A stretch of DNA of 64,000 nt from Mycobacterium vicinigordonae (GTDB lineage: Bacteria; Actinomycetota; Actinomycetes; Mycobacteriales; Mycobacteriaceae). The translations under genes and the position numbers were made by a program. The notes under the pieces are model-generated. The model worked only from the letters and a program-made list of their open reading frames with translations, did no database searches and had not been told where the DNA came from. The stretch's first letter is position 1. Each line of letters starts with the position of its first letter. The DNA lies in contig NZ_CP059165.1 in NCBI RefSeq assembly GCF_013466425.1, forward strand, positions 4,216,001 through 4,280,000, read 5' to 3'. Shown piece after piece: positions 37,626 through 47,292 of the stretch.

Positions 37626-37646
37626 TCAACACGTCTGCGGGTTCGA

Positions 37647-37652
37647 TATGCT
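37647..37652 (+). promoter_or_regulatory. -10 element of tetR (leaderless)
   Basis: TATGCT six bases before the ATG at 37659; no ribosome site is present. It implies a leaderless transcript with the palindrome at 37609-37625 just upstream. Confidence 0.45.
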
Positions 37653-37658
37653 CGGGTT

Positions 37659-38303
37659 ATGCCGACCGTGACCCGCAAATCACCGGGCAATCGCGAGCAG
37701 GGACGCCGACAGCGGCAAGAGCAGATGGAAGCCCGCCTCCTGGAAGCCACCGAACGGCTGATGCGCGACGGCACCAGCTTCACCGAGCTCAGCGTCGACC
37801 GACTGGCGACCGAGGCAGGTATTTCACGCGCCAGTTTCTACATCTACTTCGAGGACAAGGGCCACCTGCTGCGCCGGCTGGCCGGCCAGGTATTCAACGA
37901 CCTGGCCAGCAACGGGCGCCGCTGGTGGGACGTCGCCTCGCGGCACAATCCCGACGACGTTCGGGCAGCGATCTCGGGGATCATCGACAGCTACCGCCGT
38001 CATCAGCCAGTACTGATCGCGCTCAACGAGGTTTCCGGCTACGACCCAGCGACCGCCCGCGCCTACCGCGACTTGTTGGGCGCTGTCATCGAGCAGGTGA
38101 CCGAGGTCATCGGGCAAGGGCAGGCCGACGGCTCGATCCGCAGCAAGCTGCCCGCGGTCACCACCGCCTCTGCCCTGACCTGGATGGTCGAGCGGGCCTG
38201 CCAGCAAAACCTACCTACAAGACCGCCCGAATATGACGCCGAACTGGCCGCGACATTGGTCGAAATAATCTGGGGCGCACTGTATTTGGAGACAGCCAAA
38301 TAG
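37659..38303 (+). CDS. TetR-family transcriptional regulator
   Basis: 214 aa. An N-terminal basic arm (RKSPGNREQGRRQRQEQ) precedes the helix-turn-helix domain ARLLEATERLMRDGTSFTELSVDRLATEAGISRASFYIYFEDKGHLL. The helical ligand domain follows (RRWWDVASRHNPDDVRAAI...). Divergent from the P450 gene with a palindrome between them, so it most likely represses the P450 and itself until a P450-related substrate binds. It converges on proB 16 bases away. Confidence 0.93.
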   Translation: MPTVTRKSPGNREQGRRQRQEQMEARLLEATERLMRDGTSFTELSVDRLATEAGISRASFYIYFEDKGHLLRRLAGQVFNDLASNGRRWWDVASRHNPDDVRAAISGIIDSYRRHQPVLIALNEVSGYDPATARAYRDLLGAVIEQVTEVIGQGQADGSIRSKLPAVTTASALTWMVERACQQNLPTRPPEYDAELAATLVEIIWGALYLETAK

Positions 38304-38319
38304 CTGCGCAGATGCCTGG

Positions 38320-39426
38320 TTACACGGCCACCAAGTCGTCGGCGTGTACGGCAGGCCGGCGCAGCTCATCGGGTAGCGCCGAGGTGGACCGGCCCATCAT
38401 GGTGGCGAGTTCGGTTGCGTCATAGGCGACCACGCCGCGCGCCACCACGACGCCGTCGGGCCCGCACAATTCGACGACGTCGCCACCGAAGAACTTGCCC
38501 GACACCGCGGTAACACCCGCGGGCAACAGCGAACGACGCTGGGAGACAACCGCGCGTACCGCACCGGCGTCCAGCGCCAGCGAACCGGCGGACTCGGCCG
38601 CGTAACGCACCCAGAACCGGCGCGCCGACATCCGCTCGGCGCGCGGCGCGAACACGGTGCCCACCGAGGCGTCGGTGAGCGCGGCCGCGGCATCGGTCGC
38701 CGGGGCCAGCAGGACAGGCACCCCGGCATCGGCGGCCAGCAGCGCCGAGGACATCTTCGACGCCATCCCGCCGGTGCCCAGGTGGCTACCCTGACCCGCA
38801 ACCACCCCATCCAGATCCTTCGGGCCGGTCACCTCGGGAATGAATCGGGCGCCCTTGACTTTTCGAGGATCTGCATCGTAGAGACCGTCGATGTCAGACA
38901 GCAGCACCAGCGCGTCAGCGCCCACCAGATGCGCGACCAGCGCCGAGAGTCGGTCGTTGTCGCCGAACCGGATCTCGTTGGTGGCCACCGTGTCGTTCTC
39001 GTTGACTATCGCCACCGCGTGCAGTGCGCGCAGCCGGTCCAGTGTGCGCTGGGCGTTGGTGTGCTGCACCCGCTGCGAGATATCATGCGCAGTCAGCAGC
39101 ACCTGCCCCACGGTACGTCCGTACCGGGCGAACGCCGCACTCCACGAGTTGACCAACGCGACCTGCCCGACGCTGGCCGCTGCCTGCTTGGTCGCCAAAT
39201 CCTTTGGCCGACGCGCCAACCCGAGTGGCTCGATACCGGCGGCGATAGCCCCCGAGGAAACGATGACCACGTCGGTGCCCGCCTTCATCCGCGTCTCGAT
39301 AGCATCGGCCAGGTCGGCCAACCGACCGATGTCGAACATGCCCGACTCGGTGGTCAGTGCGGTGGTGCCCACTTTCACGACCAGACTGCGCGCAGTACGG
39401 ACGGCGTCGCGGTGCGGGCTGGTCAT
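38320..39426 (-). CDS. proB: Glutamate 5-kinase with PUA domain
   Basis: 368 aa. Amino-acid-kinase domain with [52 protein letters not shown] and GTGGMASK; a C-terminal PUA domain (about residues 280-360) ends [10 protein letters not shown]. It phosphorylates glutamate at the first committed proline step, normally feedback-inhibited by proline. It overlaps obg by four bases, unlike bacteria where proB and proA are adjacent. Confidence 0.95.
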   Translation of the reverse strand: MTSPHRDAVRTARSLVVKVGTTALTTESGMFDIGRLADLADAIETRMKAGTDVVIVSSGAIAAGIEPLGLARRPKDLATKQAAASVGQVALVNSWSAAFARYGRTVGQVLLTAHDISQRVQHTNAQRTLDRLRALHAVAIVNENDTVATNEIRFGDNDRLSALVAHLVGADALVLLSDIDGLYDADPRKVKGARFIPEVTGPKDLDGVVAGQGSHLGTGGMASKMSSALLAADAGVPVLLAPATDAAAALTDASVGTVFAPRAERMSARRFWVRYAAESAGSLALDAGAVRAVVSQRRSLLPAGVTAVSGKFFGGDVVELCGPDGVVVARGVVAYDATELATMMGRSTSALPDELRRPAVHADDLVAV

Positions 39427-40877
39427 TCGAGTTCGCCAGGTTGCGCACCGCGTTCGCGGCGCTGCCGCCGGGCCGCCTTGCGTTCGGAGGCACCGACCCG
39501 GTCGGTGCGCTCCAGCCGCGCGTCGGTACCCCGCCCGGTCAACGGAACATCAACTCCCGCAGGGGTTTGCGGCTCCCAATCGAACGTCATGTCGCCAATG
39601 GTCACCGCGCAGCCGGGCTGCGCGCCCAGACGCAGCAACTCCTCCTCGACACCAAGGCGGGCCAGCCGGTCGGCCAGGTACCCGACGGCCTCGTCGTTGT
39701 CGAAGTTGGTCTGGCCGATCCAGCGCTCGGGCCGGGTACCGGTGACCACGAATCCGCCCTGACCGTCGGGTTGCACGGTGAAACCGCTGTCGTCCACCGG
39801 AACCGGGCGGATCACCGGCCGTCGCGGCACCACTTCCGGGCGCGCCGCGTTGTACTCCGAAACCATCTGCCAGAGCCCGAAGATCAATGGCTGCAACCCT
39901 TCTCGGGTGACAGTGGACACCAGGAACACCGGCCAGCCGCGCTGCGCGATCTCGTCGCGGACGAACTCGGCCAGCTCGCGGGCCTCCGGCACGTCGATCT
40001 TGTTGAGCACCACCGCCCGTGGCCGCTCGGCCAAGTCGCCCAGCACCGCGTCCCCCTGCAGGGTGGGTGTGTAGGCGGCGAGTTCGGCTTCCAGTGCGTC
40101 GATGTCGGAGATCGGGTCGCGGGCGGGCTCGGCGGTAGCGCAGTCCACCACGTGAACCAGCACCGCGCACCGCTCGATGTGGCGCAGGAAATCCAGGCCC
40201 AGTCCGCGGCCCTGCGATGCGCCCGGGATCAGGCCCGGCACGTCGGCAACCGTGAAGGAGTTTTCGCCGGCAGAGACTACGCCGAGGTTGGGGACCAGCG
40301 TGGTGAACGGATAGTCGGCGATCTTGGGTTTGGCCGCCGAGATGACTGATACCAGCGAGGACTTGCCCGCGGAGGGGAAGCCAACCAGCCCGACGTCGGC
40401 GACGGTCTTGAGTTCCAGTGTCAGGTCACGGGCCTGCCCTGGCTCGCCCAGCAGCGCGAAGCCGGGAGCCTTGCGGGCGCGGGAGGCCAGCGCGGCGTTG
40501 CCCAGGCCACCGCGGCCGCCGGCGGCGGCCTCGAACCGCGTGCCCGTGCCGACCAGGTCGGCCAGCAGCCGGCCGTTTTCGTCCAGCACGACGGTGCCGT
40601 CGGGAACCTTGACTTCCAGGTCCGCGCCGGCGGCGCCGTCGCGGTTGTTGCCCATTCCCTGCTTGCCCGACGGCGCGGTGACGTGTGGCCGGAAATGGAA
40701 GTCCAGCAACGTGTGGACCTGCGGGTCCACGACGAAGACGATGCTGCCGCCGCGGCCGCCGTTGCCGCCATCGGGACCTCCCAGCGGCTTGAACTTCTCG
40801 CGGTGGACCGAGGCGCAGCCGTTGCCGCCGGAGCCCGCCCGCGTGTGTATGACGACCCGATCGACGAATCGAGGCAT
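39423..40877 (-). CDS. obg: Obg-family GTPase
   Basis: 484 aa. N-terminal Gly-rich Obg fold ([26 protein letters not shown]...), central G domain with G1 GFPSAGKSS, the switch regions FTTLVPNLG and [13 protein letters not shown] and STVTREG, then the C-terminal OCT domain and an Arg-rich tail ([15 protein letters not shown]). It binds the 50S subunit and couples ribosome assembly to growth and stress. The rplU-rpmA-obg-proB order is the classical one. Confidence 0.96.
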   Translation of the reverse strand: MPRFVDRVVIHTRAGSGGNGCASVHREKFKPLGGPDGGNGGRGGSIVFVVDPQVHTLLDFHFRPHVTAPSGKQGMGNNRDGAAGADLEVKVPDGTVVLDENGRLLADLVGTGTRFEAAAGGRGGLGNAALASRARKAPGFALLGEPGQARDLTLELKTVADVGLVGFPSAGKSSLVSVISAAKPKIADYPFTTLVPNLGVVSAGENSFTVADVPGLIPGASQGRGLGLDFLRHIERCAVLVHVVDCATAEPARDPISDIDALEAELAAYTPTLQGDAVLGDLAERPRAVVLNKIDVPEARELAEFVRDEIAQRGWPVFLVSTVTREGLQPLIFGLWQMVSEYNAARPEVVPRRPVIRPVPVDDSGFTVQPDGQGGFVVTGTRPERWIGQTNFDNDEAVGYLADRLARLGVEEELLRLGAQPGCAVTIGDMTFDWEPQTPAGVDVPLTGRGTDARLERTDRVGASERKAARRQRRERGAQPGELE

Positions 40878-40930
40878 CGGGCTATCCCCTCAATCGACTA
40901 CCGGCGCGCGCTCGGACACGCCTGCAGCGG

Positions 40931-41191
40931 TCAGTCGGCGGCGGGTCCGACGATGCTCACTGTCTTGCGGCCGCCCTTAACGCCGAACTGGACCGCCCCG
41001 GCCGCCTTGGCGAACAGGGTGTCGTCGCCGCCGCGACCGACATTGACGCCGGGATGGAACTTGGTGCCGCGCTGGCGGACCAGGATCTCGCCGGCCTTAA
41101 CCACCTGGCCACCGAACCGCTTGACGCCGAGTCGCTGGGCTGCCGAATCCCGACCGTTGCGCGAGCTGGAAGCGCCCTTCTTGTGTGCCAT
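40931..41191 (-). CDS. rpmA: 50S ribosomal protein L27
   Basis: 86 aa. Begins [16 protein letters not shown] with the highly conserved [30 protein letters not shown]. No N-terminal cleavable extension of the Firmicutes type. Located 19 bases after rplU. Confidence 0.97.
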   Translation of the reverse strand: MAHKKGASSSRNGRDSAAQRLGVKRFGGQVVKAGEILVRQRGTKFHPGVNVGRGGDDTLFAKAAGAVQFGVKGGRKTVSIVGPAAD

Positions 41192-41210
41192 GTCTGTCGC
41201 TCCCTACTCG

Positions 41211-41522
41211 CTACTTGATGCCGGTGACCTTGAGAACCGTCAGCTGCTGACGATGCCCCTGGCGCTTGTGGTAGCCGGTCTTGTTCTTGAACTTGTGGAT
41301 GCGGATCTTGGGACCCTTGGTGTGCTCAAGCACCTCACCGGTGACCGCGACCTTCTCCAGTGCCTTCGCGTCGGTGGTGACATCGGCGCCGTCGACGACC
41401 AGGGCGACCGGCAGCGACACGCTCGCGCCCGGCTCGGACTCCAGCTTCTCAACCTTGACGACGTCGCCGACGGCGACCTTGTACTGCTTCCCGCCGGTCT
41501 TGACGATTGCGTAGGTCGCCAT
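41211..41522 (-). CDS. rplU: 50S ribosomal protein L21
   Basis: 103 aa. Begins [20 protein letters not shown] and ends with the L21 signature [27 protein letters not shown]. First gene of the rplU-rpmA-obg-proB unit; it binds 23S rRNA. ATG 41522 follows GGCAGGAGAAC. Confidence 0.97.
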   Translation of the reverse strand: MATYAIVKTGGKQYKVAVGDVVKVEKLESEPGASVSLPVALVVDGADVTTDAKALEKVAVTGEVLEHTKGPKIRIHKFKNKTGYHKRQGHRQQLTVLKVTGIK

Positions 41523-41748
41523 CGGTTCTCCTGCCTCTTCGTCCTCGTGCTTCGCGCGCGTGTTAACGACGGCGCGCGGTGGGTGGTCTTGTGCGGGTCC
41601 AGTTCGAGATCTGTGGCCCCGCTGTCACCGGCCAGCCTCTGCCCGGCCTGACGACAACTGTCCAAGGGTACGTGACCAGCGGCTACAGGGTCAAACCGGG
41701 TCAGTCACGCGGCGTGCTGCTGTTAGTCCTCTTTCGTGGTTTTGTGTT
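41523..41748 (-). promoter_or_regulatory. rne-rplU intergenic region (likely rne 3' end and rplU leader)
   Basis: 226 bases without a gene. It contains GC-rich partial inverted repeats (GGCCAGCC / GGCCGGGC around 41630-41650) that can form a hairpin, either a terminator for rne or a structured leader for rplU. M. tuberculosis has dctA at this place; no trace of a transporter frame is seen here. Confidence 0.35.
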
Positions 41749-44688
41749 CTAGTCAGCGTGGATTGGCGGTCCGGCCGGGCGGCCGGCTGCGCGCCTGCGA
41801 CGCGGCCCGATAACCGAGACCTGCTCGACCACCACGACGGAGGCTCGGGAGTCGTCGGACACGTCGTCATCGCCGTCGAGCTCGTCGGATTCATCGGAAT
41901 CGGAATCCTCGACGTCGTCGATCTCGGCGACGTCCTCGTCGTCCTCGTCGTCCTCGTCGTCAATCTCGTCGGAGTCGTCGCCATCGTCGTCGTCATCGTC
42001 ATCGTCGTCGCCATCGTCATCGTCATCGTCGTCGTCGTCGAGGTCGTCGTCGTCGACCAGATCCTCGTCGTCGAGGTCATCCTCGTCATCGGAGTCCTCG
42101 TCATCATCGGAGTCGTCGGTGTCTTCGTCGGCGTCCTCGAAGTCCGCCTCGTCGGCGTTGTCCGCAGCGACCAAGTCGGCGGCCAGCTCCTCGTCATCCG
42201 CACCAGGTGAGTCCGTTCCGGACTCGTCGGCTTCGTCGTCATCGCGCGAGGAGGCGGCCATCGCCTTGAACATCGGGTGCTCACCGGGGGCATGCACCGG
42301 CACCTTGGCCACGACGGCCTTCTCATCGTTTTCCTCGGACCGGTTCTTTTTCGACCGCCTGTTGCGCCGACTGGCGGATTCGGACTTACGTCCGGTCGCT
42401 GGCGCGGAATCGACCGGGTCGGTGTGCAGCAGAATCCCGCGGCCCGCACACTGCGGACAAGACGTCGAAAATGCCTCGATCAGACCGGTCCCCAACCGTT
42501 TGCGGGTCAACTGGACCAGTCCCAGCGACGTCACCTCCGACACCTGGTGACGGGTGCGGTCGCGGGCCAGCGCCTCGGTCAGCCGGCGCAGTACCAGGTC
42601 CCGATTGGACTCCAGCACCATGTCGATGAAGTCGATCACGATGATGCCGCCGATATCACGCAGCCGCAGTTGGCGCACGATCTCCTCGGCGGCCTCGATG
42701 TTGTTCTTGGTGACGGTTTGTTCCAGGTTGCCCCCAGACCCGGTGAACTTGCCGGTGTTGACGTCGATCACCGTCATCGCCTCGGTGCGGTCGATGACCA
42801 ACGTGCCACCGGACGGCAGCCACACCTTGCGGTCCATCGCCTTGGTCAGCTGCTCGTCGATGCGGTGCACCGCGAACACGTCGGGCCCGGTCTCGCTCGC
42901 CGGCTCGTACTTGGTGAGCTTCGAAACCAGATCGGGGGCAACGGAATTGACGTATTCGTTGATCGTCGTCCAGGCTTCGTCGCCGGATACGATCAGCCCG
43001 GAGAAGTCTTCGTTGAACAAGTCCCGGATGACCTTGACCAACACATCGGGCTCTTCGTAGAGCGCCACCGCGGCACCCGCGGCCTTCTGCTTGGTCTCGG
43101 CGGCCTTGGCGTCGATCTGGTTCCAGCGTTCCTGCAGCCGGGTGACATCGCCGCGGATGTCCTCCTCTTTGACGCCCTCCGACGCGGTGCGAATGATGAC
43201 CCCGGCGTTGGACGGCACCACCTCGCGCAGGATCTCCTTGAGCCGCTGGCGTTCGGTATCGGGCAGCTTGCGGCTGATCCCGGTCGACGATGCGCCCGGC
43301 ACGTAGACCAGGTAGCGCCCGGCCAGCGACACCTGCGTGGTTAGTCGCGCGCCCTTATGCCCGACCGGGTCCTTGCTGACCTGAACGACGACGTAGTCGC
43401 CGGGCTTGAGCGCCTGCTCGATCTTGCGATCGGCGCCGCCCAGGCCGGCGGCCTCCCAGTTCACCTCACCCGCGTACAGCACACCGTTGCGGCCGCGGCC
43501 GATGTCGACGAACGCCGCCTCCATCGACGGCAACACGTTCTGCACGATGCCCAGGTAAATGTTGCCCACCAGCGAAGCAGAAGCAGCCGACGTCACGAAA
43601 TGCTCGACCACGATGCCGTCTTCGAGCACCGCGATCTGGGTGTAGCGCGCGCCGGGGTGGGGCGGTTCGGTGCGCACCCGGTCGCGGACCACCATCACAC
43701 GTTCGACGGCCTCGCGCCGGGCCAGGAATTCGGCCTCGCTCAGTACCGGCGGACGGCGCCGGCCGGCGTCGCGTCCGTCTCGGCGACGTTGGCGTTTGGC
43801 TTCCAGCCGCGTCGAGCCGTCGATGCCCTTGATCTCGCCGGAACCCGACGAGTCACCGTTGTCCGAGCCCGACTTACCGCCACGCGGTGCGCGCTCGTGC
43901 ACGACGGTGTTGGGTGGGTCGTCGGGTGACGGGTTGTCGTCTCCGTCCTCGCCGCCGCCCGACTTGCGCCGCCTGCGTCGCCGACGACGACGGCTGCCAC
44001 CCTCACCAGTACCGTTGTCGTCGTCGCCGTTCTCGCTGCCGTCGCCGTCGTCGCCGTCGTCGGAATCCTGGTCCTGATCGGCATCGGTGTCGTCGCCGAA
44101 ACCGTCCTGGCCGCTCTGGTCCTGGTCCCCGGGCCCGTCCGGACCGCCCTGCTCGCCACGGCCGCGGCCGCGGCCGCGGCGACCCCGGCGGCGGCGCTTG
44201 TTGGCCGGGCGGTCGGCCGGATCGTCGTCGTCGGCGCCGGAGCCGTCGTCCTCGGAGCCGTCCTCCTCGGTGTCCTCCGCGATCTCCTCGGCGGGGGCAG
44301 CCACGGCGGTCCCGGCCCGCTCGGACAGCGGCTGCGGCGCGACGAAGAGCGGCATGTAGTGGGGGCGCTCGGCGGCCGGCTCGGGTGTCTCCGGCGTCTC
44401 GAGCAGCAGCCGGGACTCTGGCTCGACGGGCTCAGACTCGGCAGGCTGCGCCTCGGGTTGGGCGTCGGGTTGTGCCGCCAGCAGGTCGCGCACCCGCACC
44501 GCGTCAACCTGATCGACGCTGGAATGGGCGCTGCGGACCCGCCCGTCCAGCGCCGCCAGCGCGTCCAGCACCCGCCTGCTGGTGGTACCCAGGGTCCGTG
44601 CCAGCGAGTGGACCCTCAGGCGATCCGGCAGATCCTCGTGCTTTGTCGGCTCGGCTGATGATTCTGAAGATGGGGCACCGTCTACCAC
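41749..44688 (-). CDS. rne: Ribonuclease E/G with acidic and Arg-rich arms
   Basis: 979 aa from GTG 44688 (AGGAGA upstream). The N-terminal arm (1-320) alternates acidic stretches with Arg blocks (KRRRRGRRGRGRGRG, SRRRRRRRRRK). The catalytic core has an S1 domain (YLGIVQNVLPSMEAAFVDIGRGRNGVLYAGEV), the metal-binding Asp residues in VIDVNTGKFTG and IIVIDFIDM, and Zn-link Cys in SCPQCAGRG. The C-terminal arm (about 830-960) is almost pure Asp/Glu, encoded by a (GAC/GAT/GAA) triplet tract, ending in VIGPRRRRAAGRP. It makes the central mRNA-decay and rRNA-processing endonuclease. The acid tail is longer than expected from the 953-aa M. tuberculosis protein. Confidence 0.95.
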   Translation of the reverse strand: MVDGAPSSESSAEPTKHEDLPDRLRVHSLARTLGTTSRRVLDALAALDGRVRSAHSSVDQVDAVRVRDLLAAQPDAQPEAQPAESEPVEPESRLLLETPETPEPAAERPHYMPLFVAPQPLSERAGTAVAAPAEEIAEDTEEDGSEDDGSGADDDDPADRPANKRRRRGRRGRGRGRGEQGGPDGPGDQDQSGQDGFGDDTDADQDQDSDDGDDGDGSENGDDDNGTGEGGSRRRRRRRRRKSGGGEDGDDNPSPDDPPNTVVHERAPRGGKSGSDNGDSSGSGEIKGIDGSTRLEAKRQRRRDGRDAGRRRPPVLSEAEFLARREAVERVMVVRDRVRTEPPHPGARYTQIAVLEDGIVVEHFVTSAASASLVGNIYLGIVQNVLPSMEAAFVDIGRGRNGVLYAGEVNWEAAGLGGADRKIEQALKPGDYVVVQVSKDPVGHKGARLTTQVSLAGRYLVYVPGASSTGISRKLPDTERQRLKEILREVVPSNAGVIIRTASEGVKEEDIRGDVTRLQERWNQIDAKAAETKQKAAGAAVALYEEPDVLVKVIRDLFNEDFSGLIVSGDEAWTTINEYVNSVAPDLVSKLTKYEPASETGPDVFAVHRIDEQLTKAMDRKVWLPSGGTLVIDRTEAMTVIDVNTGKFTGSGGNLEQTVTKNNIEAAEEIVRQLRLRDIGGIIVIDFIDMVLESNRDLVLRRLTEALARDRTRHQVSEVTSLGLVQLTRKRLGTGLIEAFSTSCPQCAGRGILLHTDPVDSAPATGRKSESASRRNRRSKKNRSEENDEKAVVAKVPVHAPGEHPMFKAMAASSRDDDEADESGTDSPGADDEELAADLVAADNADEADFEDADEDTDDSDDDEDSDDEDDLDDEDLVDDDDLDDDDDDDDDGDDDDDDDDDGDDSDEIDDEDDEDDEDVAEIDDVEDSDSDESDELDGDDDVSDDSRASVVVVEQVSVIGPRRRRAAGRPAGPPIHAD
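41928..42135. repeat. Imperfect triplet (microsatellite-like) tract inside rne
   Basis: About 200 bases made almost wholly of tcg/tca/tcc triplets on the plus strand, coding Asp, Glu and Ser on the minus strand. Repeats of this kind can slip in replication and change in length without breaking the frame. Confidence 0.85.
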
Positions 44689-45013
44689 GAATTCTCCTCA
44701 AGCCCCCGGGCGCGTCGTCCTATCGACGCGGCCACGCGAGGGCTTCGCTATGAGTCCGGGTTACTTTCTCCCGGGCTTGTGATGGTCTCGCCCCGAGCAG
44801 CCCAGATCGAACCCACTCGGCGCCGTACTGAATGACGGCCCGACCCGCTGCGCCGCACCGCGGACTGGCGATGGTCGCGCTTGTCGAAGTCTTCATTCGG
44901 GTGACCGACGCCGGTTCGACGACGTTCACCCGAGAGTCAGTATCCCACACGCGGGAATGGAGTTGAGCACCCCTGAGCCGGGCACCCCGCAAACCACTAC
45001 CAGCGCGGGGCTG
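44689..45013 (-). promoter_or_regulatory. rne upstream region (325 bases)
   Basis: No supportable gene on either strand. GGGTGA (44899-44904) and TCACCC (44926-44931) are inverted arms that could form a stem in a long rne 5' leader. rne mRNA leaders are often autoregulatory cleavage targets, so a leader function is plausible but unproven. Confidence 0.4.
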
Positions 45014-45424
45014 TCAGCGGCTGGGGAACCAGAGCCCGATCTCGCGCTCGGCCGATTCGGCCGAATCGGAACCGTGCACCAGGTTGTACTGCGTCTGAAG
45101 GCCGAAATCTCCCCGGATGGTGCCGGGTGTGGCCTTGTCCACCGGGTCCGTGCCGCCGGCGAGTTGCCGGAACGCGGCGATCGCCCGCGGGCCCTCCACC
45201 ACGGCAGCCACCACCGGTCCCGACGTGATGAACTCCAGCAACGACCCGAAGAACGGCTTGCCGCTGTGCTCGGCGTAATGCTGGCGGGCCAGCTCGTCGC
45301 CGACCATCCGCAATTCCAAAGCCGCGATGGTGAGACCTTTGCGCTCAATGCGGCTGAGAATCTCGCCGGTCAACTGGCGTTGCACGCCGTCGGGCTTGAT
45401 CAGTACCAGGGTCCGTTCGGTCAC
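45014..45424 (-). CDS. ndk: Nucleoside diphosphate kinase
   Basis: 136 aa from GTG 45424 ([16 protein letters not shown]), identical in length to the M. tuberculosis enzyme. Catalytic His in [19 protein letters not shown]-site Arg/Thr residues in [17 protein letters not shown]. It balances NTP and dNTP pools. Short hexameric mycobacterial form without the C-terminal Kpn extension. Confidence 0.97.
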   Translation of the reverse strand: MTERTLVLIKPDGVQRQLTGEILSRIERKGLTIAALELRMVGDELARQHYAEHSGKPFFGSLLEFITSGPVVAAVVEGPRAIAAFRQLAGGTDPVDKATPGTIRGDFGLQTQYNLVHGSDSAESAEREIGLWFPSR

Positions 45425-45466
45425 GCTGGCTAACAGTAGAGGTCCGACGGGCCGCACCCAAACCGG

Positions 45467-45847
45467 CTACTGACCAGGCGGCCGTTCCTGGCGCCGCCGG
45501 ACCTCGGCCCGCAGATAGGCGATCAGCGCCCATACCGCGGCGAACAGCACCCCGATGAACCCCACCGCCGGATACACCAGAAAGCCGGCGACCAGCGGCA
45601 ACTGTACTCCCAGATTGACCCAGATCGCCCACGGTTTGCGCTGAACACCGGCCAACGCCACCAATACCACTGCCAGCCCGATCAGATAGCTCAGCGAACC
45701 CGCACCCAGGCCGCCGCCAACCACCCCGACCACCGGTATCGCCAGCAGCACCACGATCGCCTCGAGAATGAGCGTGCCCGCCATCACCCCGGCGAAGCTC
45801 TTCCACGGGTCGGGGACGGCGTTGGTCGGCGTCGGCTGCTCGGTCAT
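45467..45847 (-). CDS. DUF4233 four-helix membrane protein (Rv2446c homologue)
   Basis: 126 aa with four membrane helices (AGVMAGTLILEAIVVLLAIPVV, LSYLIGLAVVLVALAGV, WAIWVNLGVQLPLVAGFLV, VGFIGVLFAAVWALIAYL) and a basic cytosolic tail (RAEVRRRQERPP). ATGA overlap with folC. The folC-DUF4233-ndk order is conserved in actinobacteria; function unknown. Confidence 0.92.
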   Translation of the reverse strand: MTEQPTPTNAVPDPWKSFAGVMAGTLILEAIVVLLAIPVVGVVGGGLGAGSLSYLIGLAVVLVALAGVQRKPWAIWVNLGVQLPLVAGFLVYPAVGFIGVLFAAVWALIAYLRAEVRRRQERPPGQ

Positions 45848-47292
45848 GCCGGATCACGTCCGAACAGGGTGCGGGCCACGCCGGCGGTGACTACCGAGCC
45901 GGTGATGACGATCCCGGCCCCGGAAAATGTCTCGCCCACTAGCTCTTCTTCCAAAGCCGCGGCGTCCACCAGCGCGGTCGCTGAGTCGATGGCCTCGCGC
46001 ATGTTCTCGGCGGTGATCACCCGGTCCGGCCCGAATCGCTGCTGTGCCGCCAGCGCCAACCCCTCGACGTCGAGTGCCCGCGGCGACCCGTTGTGGGTCA
46101 CCACGACCGAGTCGAACACCGGTTCCAACGCGGCCAAGATGCCGTCGACGTCCTTATCGGCCATCACGCTGAGGACTCCGACCAGAGTCCGGAAGTCGAA
46201 CTCGTCGGTGAGCGTCTGCGCCAGCGCGGCGGCACCGGCGGGATTGTGCGCGGCATCGATGAAAACCGTTGGGGCGCTGCGCATCCTCTCCATCCGCCCG
46301 GGACTGGCGACGGCGGCAAAGCCGGCCCGCACGGCGTCGACGTCAAGTTGGCGCTGGGACCCCGCGCCGAAGAATGCCTCGACCGCGGCCAGCGCCACCG
46401 CCGCGTTGTGCGCCTGGTGCTCCCCGTGCAGCGGCAGGTAGATCTCGGAGTACACCCCACCCAGGCCCTGCAGTTCGAGCACCTGACCACCGATCGCGAC
46501 CTGCCGCCCCAGCACCGCGAACTCCGAATCCTCCCGGGCCACAGCGGCGTCGGCGCGCACCGTTTGGCTCAGCAGCACCTCCATCGCCTCGGGCTGCTGC
46601 CGCCCGATCACCGCGACGGTGTCAGGCGCGCCCTCAGGCGCCCTGGTGATGATGCCCGCCTTCTCCCCCGCGATCGCGGCGATGTCATGGCCGAGGTACT
46701 CCACGTGGTCGACGCTGATCGGGGTAACGACGGCAACCGGCGCATTGATGACGTTGGTGGCGTCCCACCGTCCACCCATCCCGACCTCGACGACGGCGAC
46801 ATCTACGGGCGCGTCCGCGAAGGCCGCGAACGCCATCGCAGTGAGCACCTCGAATTTGCTCATGCGAGGCCCGCCGATGGCCTCCGACTGTTGGTCGATC
46901 ATCTGCACGAACGGCTCGATCTCCTGGTACGTCGCCACGTAGCGCGCCGGACTGATCGGCTTGCCGTCGATCGAGATGCGCTCGACCGCGGCCTGCAGGT
47001 GCGGGCTGGTGCTGCGCCCGGTGCGCATCTGCAGGGCGGTGAGCAGCGCGTCGACCATCCGGGCCACCGAGGTCTTGCCGTTGGTGCCAGCGATGTGGAT
47101 CGACGGGTAGCTCAACTGTGGCGAGCCGAGTAGGTCCATCAGCGCGCTGATCCGGGTCAGGCTCGGCTCGATCTTGGTTTCCGGCCAGCGCTGGTCCAGC
47201 AGGTGTTCGACCTGGAGCAGCGAGGCGATCTCGTCCGGCGTGGGCGGGACATCGGTGGCCTGCTCGGACCAGTCGGAAGATTCGGAATTCAC
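45844..47292 (-). CDS. folC: Folylpolyglutamate/dihydrofolate synthase
   Basis: 482 aa from GTG 47292. Mur-ligase-like P-loop [18 protein letters not shown], the FolC motif [44 protein letters not shown] with the carbamylated Lys, and [15 protein letters not shown]. It adds glutamate to folates and makes dihydrofolate. GTGA overlap with valS upstream. Confidence 0.95.
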   Translation of the reverse strand: MNSESSDWSEQATDVPPTPDEIASLLQVEHLLDQRWPETKIEPSLTRISALMDLLGSPQLSYPSIHIAGTNGKTSVARMVDALLTALQMRTGRSTSPHLQAAVERISIDGKPISPARYVATYQEIEPFVQMIDQQSEAIGGPRMSKFEVLTAMAFAAFADAPVDVAVVEVGMGGRWDATNVINAPVAVVTPISVDHVEYLGHDIAAIAGEKAGIITRAPEGAPDTVAVIGRQQPEAMEVLLSQTVRADAAVAREDSEFAVLGRQVAIGGQVLELQGLGGVYSEIYLPLHGEHQAHNAAVALAAVEAFFGAGSQRQLDVDAVRAGFAAVASPGRMERMRSAPTVFIDAAHNPAGAAALAQTLTDEFDFRTLVGVLSVMADKDVDGILAALEPVFDSVVVTHNGSPRALDVEGLALAAQQRFGPDRVITAENMREAIDSATALVDAAALEEELVGETFSGAGIVITGSVVTAGVARTLFGRDPA

